From positions 1 to 12,680 of the forward strand of contig JAEXZL010000048.1 of NCBI GenBank assembly GCA_023451395.1: 12,680 nt of DNA. Reading direction: 5' to 3'. The DNA comes from Bacillota bacterium (lineage in GTDB: Bacteria > Bacillota > Clostridia > Clostridiales > Clostridiaceae). The notes below the pieces were generated by a model. That model saw only the letters and a program-made list of their open reading frames with translations. It ran no database searches and had not been told where the DNA came from. Of this stretch, positions 1-6,608 are shown piece after piece (position 1 is the first letter of the stretch; every line of letters starts with the position of its first letter). Both the position numbers and the translations under genes were made by a program.

Positions 1-881
1 CCTGTGGACATGATGCTCATACTACCATATTGTTAGGAGCTGCCAGAATACTAAATAAGTACAAATCAGAGCTTAAAGGAAGGGTTAAGCTTTTCTTTGA
101 ACCTGCAGAGGAAACTGTAGGGGGAGCAAGGTTTATGATTGATGAGGGAGTATTGGAAAATCCTAAAGTAGATGGGGTTTTTGGCCTCCATGTTTCAGAG
201 GATGTACCCTGTGGGTATATTGCTCTAAAAAAAGGGGTAGTAAATGCTGCGTCTAATCCTTTCACTCTAAAGCTAATAGGTAAGGGTGGTCATGGTGCTC
301 ATCCAGAAGCTACAATTGACCCCATAGTGGCTGGAAGTCATTTAGTGGTAGCACTTCAGACAATTGTAAGTAGAGAAATTGCTCCAGTATACCCTGCCGT
401 GGTGACAGTTGGAAGCTTTGTAGGTGGCACAGCTCAAAACATAATTCCTGAAGAGGTTGTGATTCAAGGTATTATTAGGACTTTAAAAAATGACCATAGA
501 GAATATGTTAAGGAACGATTTAGGGATATTTTAGATGGAATTTGTAAGAGCTTCAGGGTTACTTATGAATTAAATATCGAAGAAAGCTATCCATGTCTTC
601 ATAATAATGATAATATGATAGAGATAGTTGAAAGAACTGCAAAGGGCTTATTAGGAGAAGATAAAGTTAAAAAGCAAGAATTTCCTAGCATGGGAGTAGA
701 AAGCTTTGCATATTTTTCTCAGGAGAGACCCGCTGCCTTTTATTTCTTAGGTACAGCTAATAAGGATAAGGGAACAGATATGCCAGCCCATGGCAGTTAT
801 TTTGATATCGATGAGGATAGCTTAGCAATAGGAACAGCAATTCAGGCAGCAAATGCCTACAATTTCCTCAAAGAAAACTAA
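1..881 (+). CDS. M20-family metal-dependent amidohydrolase (5' truncated)
   Basis: This is a zinc-type amidohydrolase of peptidase family M20, subgroup M20D (hippurate/N-acyl-amino-acid amidohydrolases, N-acetyldiaminopimelate deacetylases), expected to cleave an N-acyl group from an amino acid or a related amide in the cytoplasm. The reading frame is already open at base 3, where it reads CGHDAHT, the first metal-binding motif. About 100 N-terminal residues, including the DMDALP-type motif, must lie upstream. The visible 292 residues hold every expected ligand: Cys and His of CGHDAH (3-20), EPAEE (99-113, with the catalytic Glu), His of GLHV (189-191), and the C-terminal His of PAHG (789-791). 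The GGHGAHPE stretch marks the inserted dimerisation domain. The TTG at 30 is an internal Leu codon, not a start. The gene ends 28 bases before the pseudouridine synthase gene and is probably co-transcribed with it. The family is clear; the substrate cannot be told from sequence. Confidence 0.93.
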   Translation, partial: CGHDAHTTILLGAARILNKYKSELKGRVKLFFEPAEETVGGARFMIDEGVLENPKVDGVFGLHVSEDVPCGYIALKKGVVNAASNPFTLKLIGKGGHGAHPEATIDPIVAGSHLVVALQTIVSREIAPVYPAVVTVGSFVGGTAQNIIPEEVVIQGIIRTLKNDHREYVKERFRDILDGICKSFRVTYELNIEESYPCLHNNDNMIEIVERTAKGLLGEDKVKKQEFPSMGVESFAYFSQERPAAFYFLGTANKDKGTDMPAHGSYFDIDEDSLAIGTAIQAANAYNFLKEN

Positions 882-909
882 GGACAATTAAAAGAAGAGG
901 AGAATTAAA

Positions 910-1887
910 ATGAAGATTGAAATTGGCTTAAATGAAGCAGGCCAAAGGTTAGATAAATTCCTCAGGAAGTTATTAAAAGATGTGCCTTTAAGTGCTATAT
1001 ACAAATCTCTCCGAAAGGGAGATGTTAAAATTAATGGCAGTAAGAAAAAGGAGAAGTATGTTCTAGAGGAAGGAGACCTTGTAGAAATTAGGGATATAAC
1101 TACAAATAGCAGCTCTAGAAAAAAGGAGCTTAATTTTCAAAAGGTTGATCCCAGTCATTTAAAAATTATCTTTGAGGATGAAAATCTTCTTATACTAGAA
1201 AAATGGCCTAATGTACTTGTACATTCAGACAAAAGGGGAGGAAGTCCTACACTAACTGACTATGCCCTAAGTTATTTAAATGAAAAAGGTGATTACCTTC
1301 CAGAGAAGGAGGTCACATTTACACCAGCTTCCTGTAACAGACTAGATAGAAACACTTCAGGAATGGTGATGTTTGGTAAGAATTTTGATGCCTTAAAGCA
1401 GCTAAATGAAATGATTAGAGATAGAAGAGTAAAAAAATACTATGTTTCTCTTGTTAAGGGTAAAATTAGTCCAGGAATATATGATGCATATATTTCAAAG
1501 GATGAAGGTAAAAATCTTTCAAAGGTTTATGATGAAATGAAGCCAGGGTGCAAAAAAATTGCCATGGAAGTAAATGTGATCCAAACGGATGCTCTCTATT
1601 CTTTGATAGAGATTGAGCTTATTACCGGCAGAAGCCATCAATTAAGGGCTCATTTAGCTCATTTAGGGCATCCTATTATTGGTGATCAAAAATATGGTGA
1701 TAAGAAAATAAATGAATTTTTCATAAACAAATATGCTCTAAATTATCAATTTCTCTATGCTTACAAGCTTATATTTAGAAATTGTACGGAAAAGCTTCAA
1801 TATTTAGAGAATAAGACTATAGCAGAAGCTTTACCTCCTATATTTAAAAAGATAAAAAAGGATGTATTTAGAGTGGTTATTAGATAG
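910..1887 (+). CDS. RluA-family 23S rRNA pseudouridine synthase
   Basis: This enzyme isomerises specific uridines in RNA, most likely 23S rRNA, to pseudouridine. The 325-residue protein has an N-terminal S4 RNA-binding domain (about 1-65, with GQRLDKFL and the GDVKING turn) and an RluA/RluC/RluD catalytic domain (about 80-290). The catalytic motif is NRLDRNTSG at 143-151, with D146 as the predicted nucleophile. The GRSHQLRAH motif at 240-248 is followed by the GHPIIGDQKYG signature. Two variations on the textbook family are the NRLD instead of HRLD, and LEKWPNVLVH where many relatives have NKPxGLxVH. The ATG has a GAGGAG site (897-902) seven bases upstream. The gene sits between the amidohydrolase and the flippase, nine bases ahead of the latter, as one apparent operon. 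Assignment to RluC or RluD, and the target uridine, is not possible from sequence alone. Cytoplasmic. Confidence 0.93.
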   Translation: MKIEIGLNEAGQRLDKFLRKLLKDVPLSAIYKSLRKGDVKINGSKKKEKYVLEEGDLVEIRDITTNSSSRKKELNFQKVDPSHLKIIFEDENLLILEKWPNVLVHSDKRGGSPTLTDYALSYLNEKGDYLPEKEVTFTPASCNRLDRNTSGMVMFGKNFDALKQLNEMIRDRRVKKYYVSLVKGKISPGIYDAYISKDEGKNLSKVYDEMKPGCKKIAMEVNVIQTDALYSLIEIELITGRSHQLRAHLAHLGHPIIGDQKYGDKKINEFFINKYALNYQFLYAYKLIFRNCTEKLQYLENKTIAEALPPIFKKIKKDVFRVVIR

Positions 1888-1896
1888 GAGAGTAAT

Positions 1897-3510
1897 ATGA
1901 AAGAACAATCTACTACCAGGGGAGTAGCTATATTGTCTGTTGCAGGGATAGCTGTAAAACTGCTGTCACTGATATATGTTCCGTTGCTTACTGGAATAAT
2001 TGGTGATGATGGCTTTGGGGTATATAACACCACCTATCAAGTCTTTACCTGGGTTTATGCTATGACAAATATAGGTATGCAGCCGGCTATAGCTAAGGTT
2101 GTATCTGAGCTCGATGAGCGAGGAAATCCCAAGGATGCACTTAGAGCATTTAAAATAGCCAGATCCCTGCTCCTTTTAATAGGTATTATAGGCACACTTG
2201 CATTAATTATATTTGCTAAGCCAATAAGTCTTTTGTCTGAGAATCCAAAATCTATGTATTCCCTAATGACGTTAGCTCCAACTATGACTGTGACCTCTGT
2301 ATTGGTTGCTTATAGGGGATATTTTCAAGGAAGGAATTTAATAACACCAATTGGTATAAGCCAAATATTAGAGCAGATCATAAATGTGTTTTTAAGTCTT
2401 TTCTGTGCATATATTCTTTTTAATACTATAAGCTTTGAAGCTGGTGTAGCCGGTGCGACTATAGGTACATCAATTGGTGCTCTTATAGCAGTGTTATATT
2501 TAGTGTACATATATAGAGCTAATAAATATTTCAAAATACCTACCTCAAAACAATTTGTAGAGAAGAGACATAGTACAAAATATCTTGTGAAAAAGGTTCT
2601 TATGTATGGTCTTCCCATCACTTTAAGTGCAGGGGTGCAAAATTTTGGAGCATTGGTAGATACAATAAATGCAAGAATAAGATTAGGGGTAGGAGGCTTT
2701 GAGAATGCTTCCATAGATACACTTATAGGACAATTAGGAAAATATCAGGCACTGGCTAATGTTCCCCTTGTTTTTATCACAGCAATAGGTACAGTTATGC
2801 TCCCAATTATAAGCAGAGCCCTTATCAATAAGAATAGAGATTTAATTAGAGAAAGAATTAGTTTTGCTTTTAAACTGGGATTTATAATCACCATTCCCGC
2901 AGGGATGGGACTGACAATTTTAAGCCATACAATATATAACTTTGTATACTATAACAGAACTGGCGGATATGAGCTTTTATATTATGGAGCCTTTATTACT
3001 GTTCTTATGGGAGTAATTCAGCTTCAAGCTACAATTCTTCAGAGCTTAAATAAATTTTATCCAGTGGTTATAACTTTACTAATAGGACTTACAATAAAAA
3101 TTGGCTTAAACTATGTTTTAATTGCTAATCCAAGCATTAATATCTACGGGGCAATAATTGGTGGCTATATAGGATATGGAATTACCTTTCTATTAAATAT
3201 AAGTCTCCTTAAAAGAACTATAAGAAGAAGAATAAATTACTTTTCTCTAGTTATAGGTCCACTTGCTGCTTCAGGTATTATGGGGATTGCAGTATATTTT
3301 GTAAATAAAATAGCTCTTTCACTCTTTGCTGGTGAAAACTCTGGGAGAATGATTTATGCCCTAATAACCCTACTAGCTGCTGCTGTTGGAGTATTGATAT
3401 ACTCCTTTGCATTGATTCTCATGGGTGTTATTACAAAGGAGGAGCTTAGAACTTCTGCTCCAAGGATATATAATAAGATTCCTAAATCAATAAAAAGAAG
3501 AATGAGATAA
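1897..3510 (+). CDS. MOP-superfamily lipid flippase, YtgP/MurJ-like (polysaccharide biosynthesis protein)
   Basis: This is a polytopic membrane protein of the MOP exporter superfamily, which flips undecaprenyl-linked sugars such as lipid II across the cytoplasmic membrane. The 537 residues match the size of Bacillus YtgP/MurJ (about 540). Hydrophobic segments run the full length, consistent with about 14 helices, and there is a basic C-terminal tail (KRRMR). Family-like stretches are the N-terminal RGVAILSVAGI helix, RGYFQGRNLITP followed by SQILEQIINVF, and LQATILQSLNK near residues 370-390. I recognise these from memory of YtgP and SpoVB proteins, which are themselves related, so the choice of MurJ-like over SpoVB-like is an inference. 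The ATG follows an AGGAG site (1886-1890) that overlaps the stop codon of the pseudouridine synthase gene, indicating coupled translation. Transcription should end at the hairpin just past the stop. A convergent paralogue lies directly downstream. Confidence 0.85.
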   Translation: MKEQSTTRGVAILSVAGIAVKLLSLIYVPLLTGIIGDDGFGVYNTTYQVFTWVYAMTNIGMQPAIAKVVSELDERGNPKDALRAFKIARSLLLLIGIIGTLALIIFAKPISLLSENPKSMYSLMTLAPTMTVTSVLVAYRGYFQGRNLITPIGISQILEQIINVFLSLFCAYILFNTISFEAGVAGATIGTSIGALIAVLYLVYIYRANKYFKIPTSKQFVEKRHSTKYLVKKVLMYGLPITLSAGVQNFGALVDTINARIRLGVGGFENASIDTLIGQLGKYQALANVPLVFITAIGTVMLPIISRALINKNRDLIRERISFAFKLGFIITIPAGMGLTILSHTIYNFVYYNRTGGYELLYYGAFITVLMGVIQLQATILQSLNKFYPVVITLLIGLTIKIGLNYVLIANPSINIYGAIIGGYIGYGITFLLNISLLKRTIRRRINYFSLVIGPLAASGIMGIAVYFVNKIALSLFAGENSGRMIYALITLLAAAVGVLIYSFALILMGVITKEELRTSAPRIYNKIPKSIKRRMR

Positions 3511-3511
3511 A

Positions 3512-3550
3512 AAAAGGTATTGCTTAAATATTGTTTAAGCAATACCTTTT
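3512..3550. terminator. Bidirectional intrinsic terminator between convergent flippase genes
   Basis: The arms at 3512-3528 (AAAAGGTATTGCTTAAA) and 3534-3550 are exact reverse complements, giving a 17-bp stem with a 5-base loop (TATTG). The A-rich 5' end and T-rich 3' end give a U-tract on both strands. It lies between the ends of two genes that face each other, so it can stop transcription from either side. Confidence 0.9.
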
Positions 3551-3571
3551 AATATTTCCAGAGGAAAAGAA

Positions 3572-5074
3572 CTATGCAGCAGCTTTCTTTGTAAAATAAA
3601 TGGAAAGGATAAATAGTGAAAATCCCCAGGCTATAATAATTATACTCTTTAAAATTAAAAGTTCTGAGGATATAGTGTTATTTAGTATGGAAAGAATGTA
3701 ATAAATAAGCACAGCAAAAAGAGCATAGATTATAATATTAGTCATTGAGGCTTCTAATTCATAATATTTTTTGATTTCATGTATATTTAAACCAATAGAA
3801 GTAAGGGACGATACTATCATTGTTATACCGTAACCTAGTATGTTGATTGTTGGAATAGCCGTTAATATATATAGAAGAGCAATCTCCAACAATGAAACAG
3901 CTACAGAATTTCTAAGGAGTATATTATGTCTACCGATGCCATTTAGTATACCATAGGTTGTTACTGAGGTATAAACGAAGGGGGCTCCATAAGAGACAAA
4001 GCGAATAAAGTGTCCTAAGTCATTCCTTTTAAATAGCATAAGACCTAAAGTGTCAGGTATAGTACTGCAAATCATAAGAGTACATACCCCTAGGATAAAG
4101 GAAAGTCTCAATACATCCTTAATTCGATCCTCAGAGGAGATATAATCCTTCTTACTGATACTCTTTGACAAATCTGGTATAAGTACAATATTTATTGAGC
4201 CTATAATAACCATCGGGAAAAATACAATGGTTGCTGCCATACCGCTGAACTTACCTATAAGGGAAAGGGCAGCGGTACCGGAAAATCCAGCAATGATCAA
4301 TCTTCTTGGGATAAGTAGTGTTGACAAGGTAGCTAAAAGATTAGTGATTATTCCATTAACACATAAGGGTATAGATATGGAAAGAACATTATATAATAGC
4401 TGGGCTCGTCCTTCTGCAGGCTTTACACTAGTGGGTAAAGTATTTTTTGCAATTCGGTAATAGAGATAAAGGAGTAAAAGACTTATAAGCTCGCCAACAC
4501 AAAGTGATGAATAAGCTATAGCAAGCTTTAACTCCATAGATTCTACTTTAAATACAACAAGGAGTAATATCATTACTATTATTCTTATACCTTTTTCAAA
4601 AATATCTATAATAGATGGAAGCATAACTTTGGATATGCCATAAAAAAAGCCTTTTAAAATATTCGAAAGAGTTATAAAAACCATAGCTGGACAGATAATC
4701 AAAAGAGCATAGGAAGTTCTTATATCCTTTATAACCTCTCCGCTTAAATATCCGTTTAATAAAAGAACTATTAACGTTACAGATAATGACCAAAAAACAT
4801 TAAATATAAAGGTAGTGCTGACTGTTTTATAAAGGTTGGAAAGTTCACCCTTTTCATAATAGATAGCTGAAACTTTAGATAAGGCAGCTACCATACCGGC
4901 AGACATAATACAGATAAAGAGATTATAAATTGGCATCACAAGATTATATAAGCCAATACCTTCAGGTCCAAGGACTGATGAAAGAGTAATAGTAAAAATA
5001 AAGCTAAAGACCCCTGTCAAAAGGTTAGAGGCTGTGAGTATTACTGTGCTTTTGTAAAAATTGTCTCCCTTCAT
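3572..5074 (-). CDS. spoVB: SpoVB-like stage V sporulation protein / MOP flippase
   Basis: This is a second MOP-superfamily membrane protein, 500 residues with the preferred start, predicted to have about 14 transmembrane helices. SpoVB proteins are required for spore cortex formation and are thought to move lipid-linked peptidoglycan precursors across the outer forespore membrane. Family features are the N-terminal FYKSTVILTASNLLTGVFSF helix, the LGPEGIGLYNLVMP loop, LKGFFYGISKVMLPSIIDIFEKGIRI (the counterpart of RGxFQGxxxMxPxxxSQxxEQ) and a C-terminal KKAAA tail. The frame can be extended nine codons to a TTG at 5101. The ATG at 5074 is preferred because AGGAGGT (5081-5087 on this strand) sits six bases ahead of it. 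The gene is single, convergent with the YtgP-like gene and divergent from the phospholipase-like gene. No convincing sporulation-sigma promoter was found upstream. SpoVB and other MOP subgroups are hard to separate, so the sporulation role is inferred. Confidence 0.75.
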   Translation of the reverse strand: MKGDNFYKSTVILTASNLLTGVFSFIFTITLSSVLGPEGIGLYNLVMPIYNLFICIMSAGMVAALSKVSAIYYEKGELSNLYKTVSTTFIFNVFWSLSVTLIVLLLNGYLSGEVIKDIRTSYALLIICPAMVFITLSNILKGFFYGISKVMLPSIIDIFEKGIRIIVMILLLVVFKVESMELKLAIAYSSLCVGELISLLLLYLYYRIAKNTLPTSVKPAEGRAQLLYNVLSISIPLCVNGIITNLLATLSTLLIPRRLIIAGFSGTAALSLIGKFSGMAATIVFFPMVIIGSINIVLIPDLSKSISKKDYISSEDRIKDVLRLSFILGVCTLMICSTIPDTLGLMLFKRNDLGHFIRFVSYGAPFVYTSVTTYGILNGIGRHNILLRNSVAVSLLEIALLYILTAIPTINILGYGITMIVSSLTSIGLNIHEIKKYYELEASMTNIIIYALFAVLIYYILSILNNTISSELLILKSIIIIAWGFSLFILSIYFTKKAAA

Positions 5075-5080
5075 AAGCTT

Positions 5081-5087
5081 ACCTCCT
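5081..5087 (-). promoter_or_regulatory. Ribosome binding site that fixes the spoVB-like start
   Basis: The minus strand reads AGGAGGT here, six bases ahead of ATG at 5074. The site is complementary to the 16S rRNA tail and favours this ATG over the in-frame TTG nine codons upstream, which would place the site inside the coding region. Confidence 0.85.
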
Positions 5088-5192
5088 AATTTTGCTATCA
5101 ATTAATAACTATTCCGTAGGAGGCTTATATATTCAGTTTTTGATGGAAATTAAAAAAATACCTATGATAATGAATATTTAATAAAAAATAAA

Positions 5193-5221
5193 TGGACATA
5201 AAAGTATAACTGTGCTATAAG
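5193..5221 (+). promoter_or_regulatory. Sigma-A-type promoter of the phospholipase C-like gene
   Basis: The -35 box TGGACA (5193-5198) and -10 box TATAAG (5216-5221) are each one mismatch from consensus, with an ideal 17-base spacer. A TGC just before the -10 gives an extended -10 element. Transcription should start near 5228, leaving a leader of about 58 bases. The start site falls in a 16-bp palindrome. Confidence 0.65.
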
Positions 5222-5226
5222 TAATA

Positions 5227-5242
5227 GATAATAATTATTATC
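5227..5242. promoter_or_regulatory. 16-bp perfect palindrome at the predicted transcription start (possible operator)
   Basis: GATAATAATTATTATC is its own reverse complement and begins about six bases after the -10 box, a classic repressor position. It matches 13 of the 14 specified... or nearly all fixed positions of the Fur-type 7-1-7 box TGATAATNATTATCA in either of two overlapping registers, with two mismatches in each. The stretch is nearly all A/T in an AT-rich region, so chance is a real alternative; a Fur-family regulator is an inference. Confidence 0.35.
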
Positions 5243-5272
5243 AAGTGTAAATTACTATACTAATGATAACAA

Positions 5273-5280
5273 GGAAGTGA
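5273..5280 (+). promoter_or_regulatory. Ribosome binding site that decides the phospholipase C-like start
   Basis: GGAAGTGA lies five bases before ATG 5286. An in-frame GTG at 5277 overlaps this site and is therefore unlikely to be the start, so the protein begins at the ATG three codons later. Confidence 0.7.
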
Positions 5281-5285
5281 ATTAT

Positions 5286-6017
5286 ATGGGTAGAAAAATC
5301 GAAAATACCTATGGAAGAATGATAAGAGGCGCTATGGTGGTGGCAAATCCTATAAAGAAATTTGCCGTTAAAACCCATTGTATAGTGCATAAATTTATAA
5401 ATATACAGGCTGTTCAAATATTAAATAATGATGGATATAATGAGGTGGCAGAATTTTTCAGGAAGAATATTAAAGCTTTAAATGAAGGGGTTACTTGGGC
5501 TGATCAGGATTTCAAAAGCTCAAATCATTTTTATCATATTAAGAAGGAAAAAGGCTTATATGGCTTCTCTAATGCTCTAAATGAAGCTCTTAAGTATCAC
5601 AACATGGCGGTAAACTTCTTAAAAGAAGGGAAGGATATGAACAAGTGCATGTTTTATTTAGGAGCTTCCTGTCATCTAGTACAGGATGCTACAGTTCCTC
5701 ATCATGTAAATAACAAGCTACTAAAAAAACACAGGCAATTCGAGCTGTGGATTATCAGAAGACTTTTTAATGATTACTCTTTTGCAGTAGAAAAGGACAT
5801 GATAAGATATCCTAATTTAGAGGACTATGTTAAGAAAAATGCCTTAGTTGCCTTTGAGGCACATGATGCCTATAATGATGTGGAGGACGTGGAAGAACGA
5901 TACTACAGCATTTCTAAAAAAATTTTAAATCAAGCTCAGAGAAGTACCGCAGGATTTCTTCTTGATTTTTATGAAGAACATATACAAAATAGTGAAAAAA
6001 ATAATTCCTTGAATTAA
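5286..6017 (+). CDS. Zinc-dependent phospholipase C-like protein without a signal peptide
   Basis: The protein belongs to the zinc-dependent phospholipase C family (Clostridium perfringens alpha-toxin, Bacillus cereus PC-PLC), trinuclear zinc enzymes that hydrolyse phospholipid headgroups. It has 243 residues, the size of the catalytic domain, and no C-terminal C2-like membrane-binding domain. Set by eye against mature alpha-toxin, these residues fall at metal-ligand positions: H31 (toxin H11), D73 (D56), H81 (H68), H130 (H126), D134 (D130), H140 (H136), H149 (H148) and E153 (E152). The motif HLVQDATVPHH followed by HRQFE is diagnostic. Missing is Trp1, the mature N-terminal residue that ligates zinc in the secreted enzymes. 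Here about 20 extra residues precede the equivalent point (N21), and no signal peptide is seen. It may therefore be cytoplasmic or act on another substrate. It stands alone, divergent from the SpoVB-like gene, with its own promoter and terminator. The fold is well supported; the activity is uncertain. Confidence 0.82.
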   Translation: MGRKIENTYGRMIRGAMVVANPIKKFAVKTHCIVHKFINIQAVQILNNDGYNEVAEFFRKNIKALNEGVTWADQDFKSSNHFYHIKKEKGLYGFSNALNEALKYHNMAVNFLKEGKDMNKCMFYLGASCHLVQDATVPHHVNNKLLKKHRQFELWIIRRLFNDYSFAVEKDMIRYPNLEDYVKKNALVAFEAHDAYNDVEDVEERYYSISKKILNQAQRSTAGFLLDFYEEHIQNSEKNNSLN

Positions 6018-6033
6018 AGGAATTATTTTTTTT
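5995..6033 (+). terminator. Intrinsic terminator overlapping the 3' end of the phospholipase C-like gene
   Basis: Arms 5995-6010 and 6017-6032 pair perfectly over 16 bp around a 6-base loop, with a core of AATTCCTT/AAGGAATT and A/U flanks ending in a run of T. The left arm is coding sequence, and the stop codon TAA (6015-6017) lies at the loop edge, so the hairpin forms inside the end of the gene. Confidence 0.85.
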
Positions 6034-6086
6034 ATGTAGAAAATACTATTTTAAGGAAATAGTTGGATAAGTTGGAGGTACTATAG

Positions 6087-6608
6087 ATGGAAGAGGAGGC
6101 TTTAATAGATTTAAGGAGCTTTAGCTTAAAGGGAGATGTGTTAGATATAGGAAGGGATAATAATGGAATCATATATAATTATATAAAAAATTCTAAGGAT
6201 GATATTATCGTAGACCTTGTGGAACTCCCTGAAGAAATAGAAGCTTTGAAAACTAAAACCCATGATAATGGAATACTTTTCTTTTTTTTAAGTACACTAA
6301 GGAGTAATAGGGAAAAAAAGGAGTTTTTAAAAGAACTGGCTTCTTATATTAAAGAGGATGGGGAACTTCTTCTATGGGATATAGAGAAGCGAGTTTTAAA
6401 ACCATATAAAAAGAAAATAAAAATACTTTTAAAGAAAGAAGTAAGCAGGGAGATAACAATAATTGAAGCAGACCCATTATTAGCTTCTTCACTGAGAAAT
6501 ACAGAGGAGCTCATAAGAGAGGATTTCGAGCTCTTAGAATCAAAAAGTCATAATGGTATTTACCATATAAGAGCAAAGAGGAAAGGAAGAGATAATAATA
6601 ATGCATAA
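6087..6608 (+). CDS. Degenerate class I SAM-methyltransferase-like protein of unknown function
   Basis: I do not recognise a characterised homologue. The 173-residue protein has a stretch like motif I of class I SAM-dependent methyltransferases, GDVLDIGRDNNGIIY at about 15-29. The acidic/GxGxG loop is altered: after LDIG there is RDNNG instead of a Gly-rich turn. A later strand-helix-strand pattern (FFLSTLR then FLKELASYIKEDGELLLWDIEK, about 70-112) fits the middle of such a fold, where an acceptor-binding motif would lie. The second half is rich in Lys and Glu (KPYKKKIKILLKKEV). At 173 residues it is short for a complete methyltransferase. The ATG has GGAGG (6074-6078) eight bases upstream. 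Its last codons overlap the start of the radical SAM gene by 8 bases, so the two are very likely translated together. It could be a partner or regulator of that enzyme, or a small methyltransferase. No clear promoter was found in the short gap behind the preceding terminator. Confidence 0.6.
   Translation: MEEEALIDLRSFSLKGDVLDIGRDNNGIIYNYIKNSKDDIIVDLVELPEEIEALKTKTHDNGILFFFLSTLRSNREKKEFLKELASYIKEDGELLLWDIEKRVLKPYKKKIKILLKKEVSREITIIEADPLLASSLRNTEELIREDFELLESKSHNGIYHIRAKRKGRDNNNA

Noticed and set aside
17..265. Minus-strand open frame opposite the amidohydrolase gene
   Set aside because: It lies wholly antisense to a clearly conserved M20 coding sequence and has no ribosome site or recognisable motif.
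2325..2714. Minus-strand 129-codon open frame inside the YtgP-like gene
   Set aside because: It is a mirror of membrane-protein codons and shows no family features. Similar shadows at 1797-2033, 3354-3542, 4227-4460, 4596-4793, 11224-11541 and 11566-11787 were dismissed for the same reason.
5075..5101. Nine-codon N-terminal extension of the SpoVB-like protein from TTG 5101
   Set aside because: The AGGAGGT site lies inside the extension, six bases ahead of the ATG at 5074, so the shorter form is far more likely.
5090..5215. Possible promoters for the SpoVB-like gene on the minus strand, including TATACT at 5208-5203 and a TGAATA-like box near 5135
   Set aside because: TATACT has only a poor -35 (TTATCT), and the sigma-G- or sigma-E-like matches fail at the -10 box. 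AT-rich sequence produces such partial matches freely.
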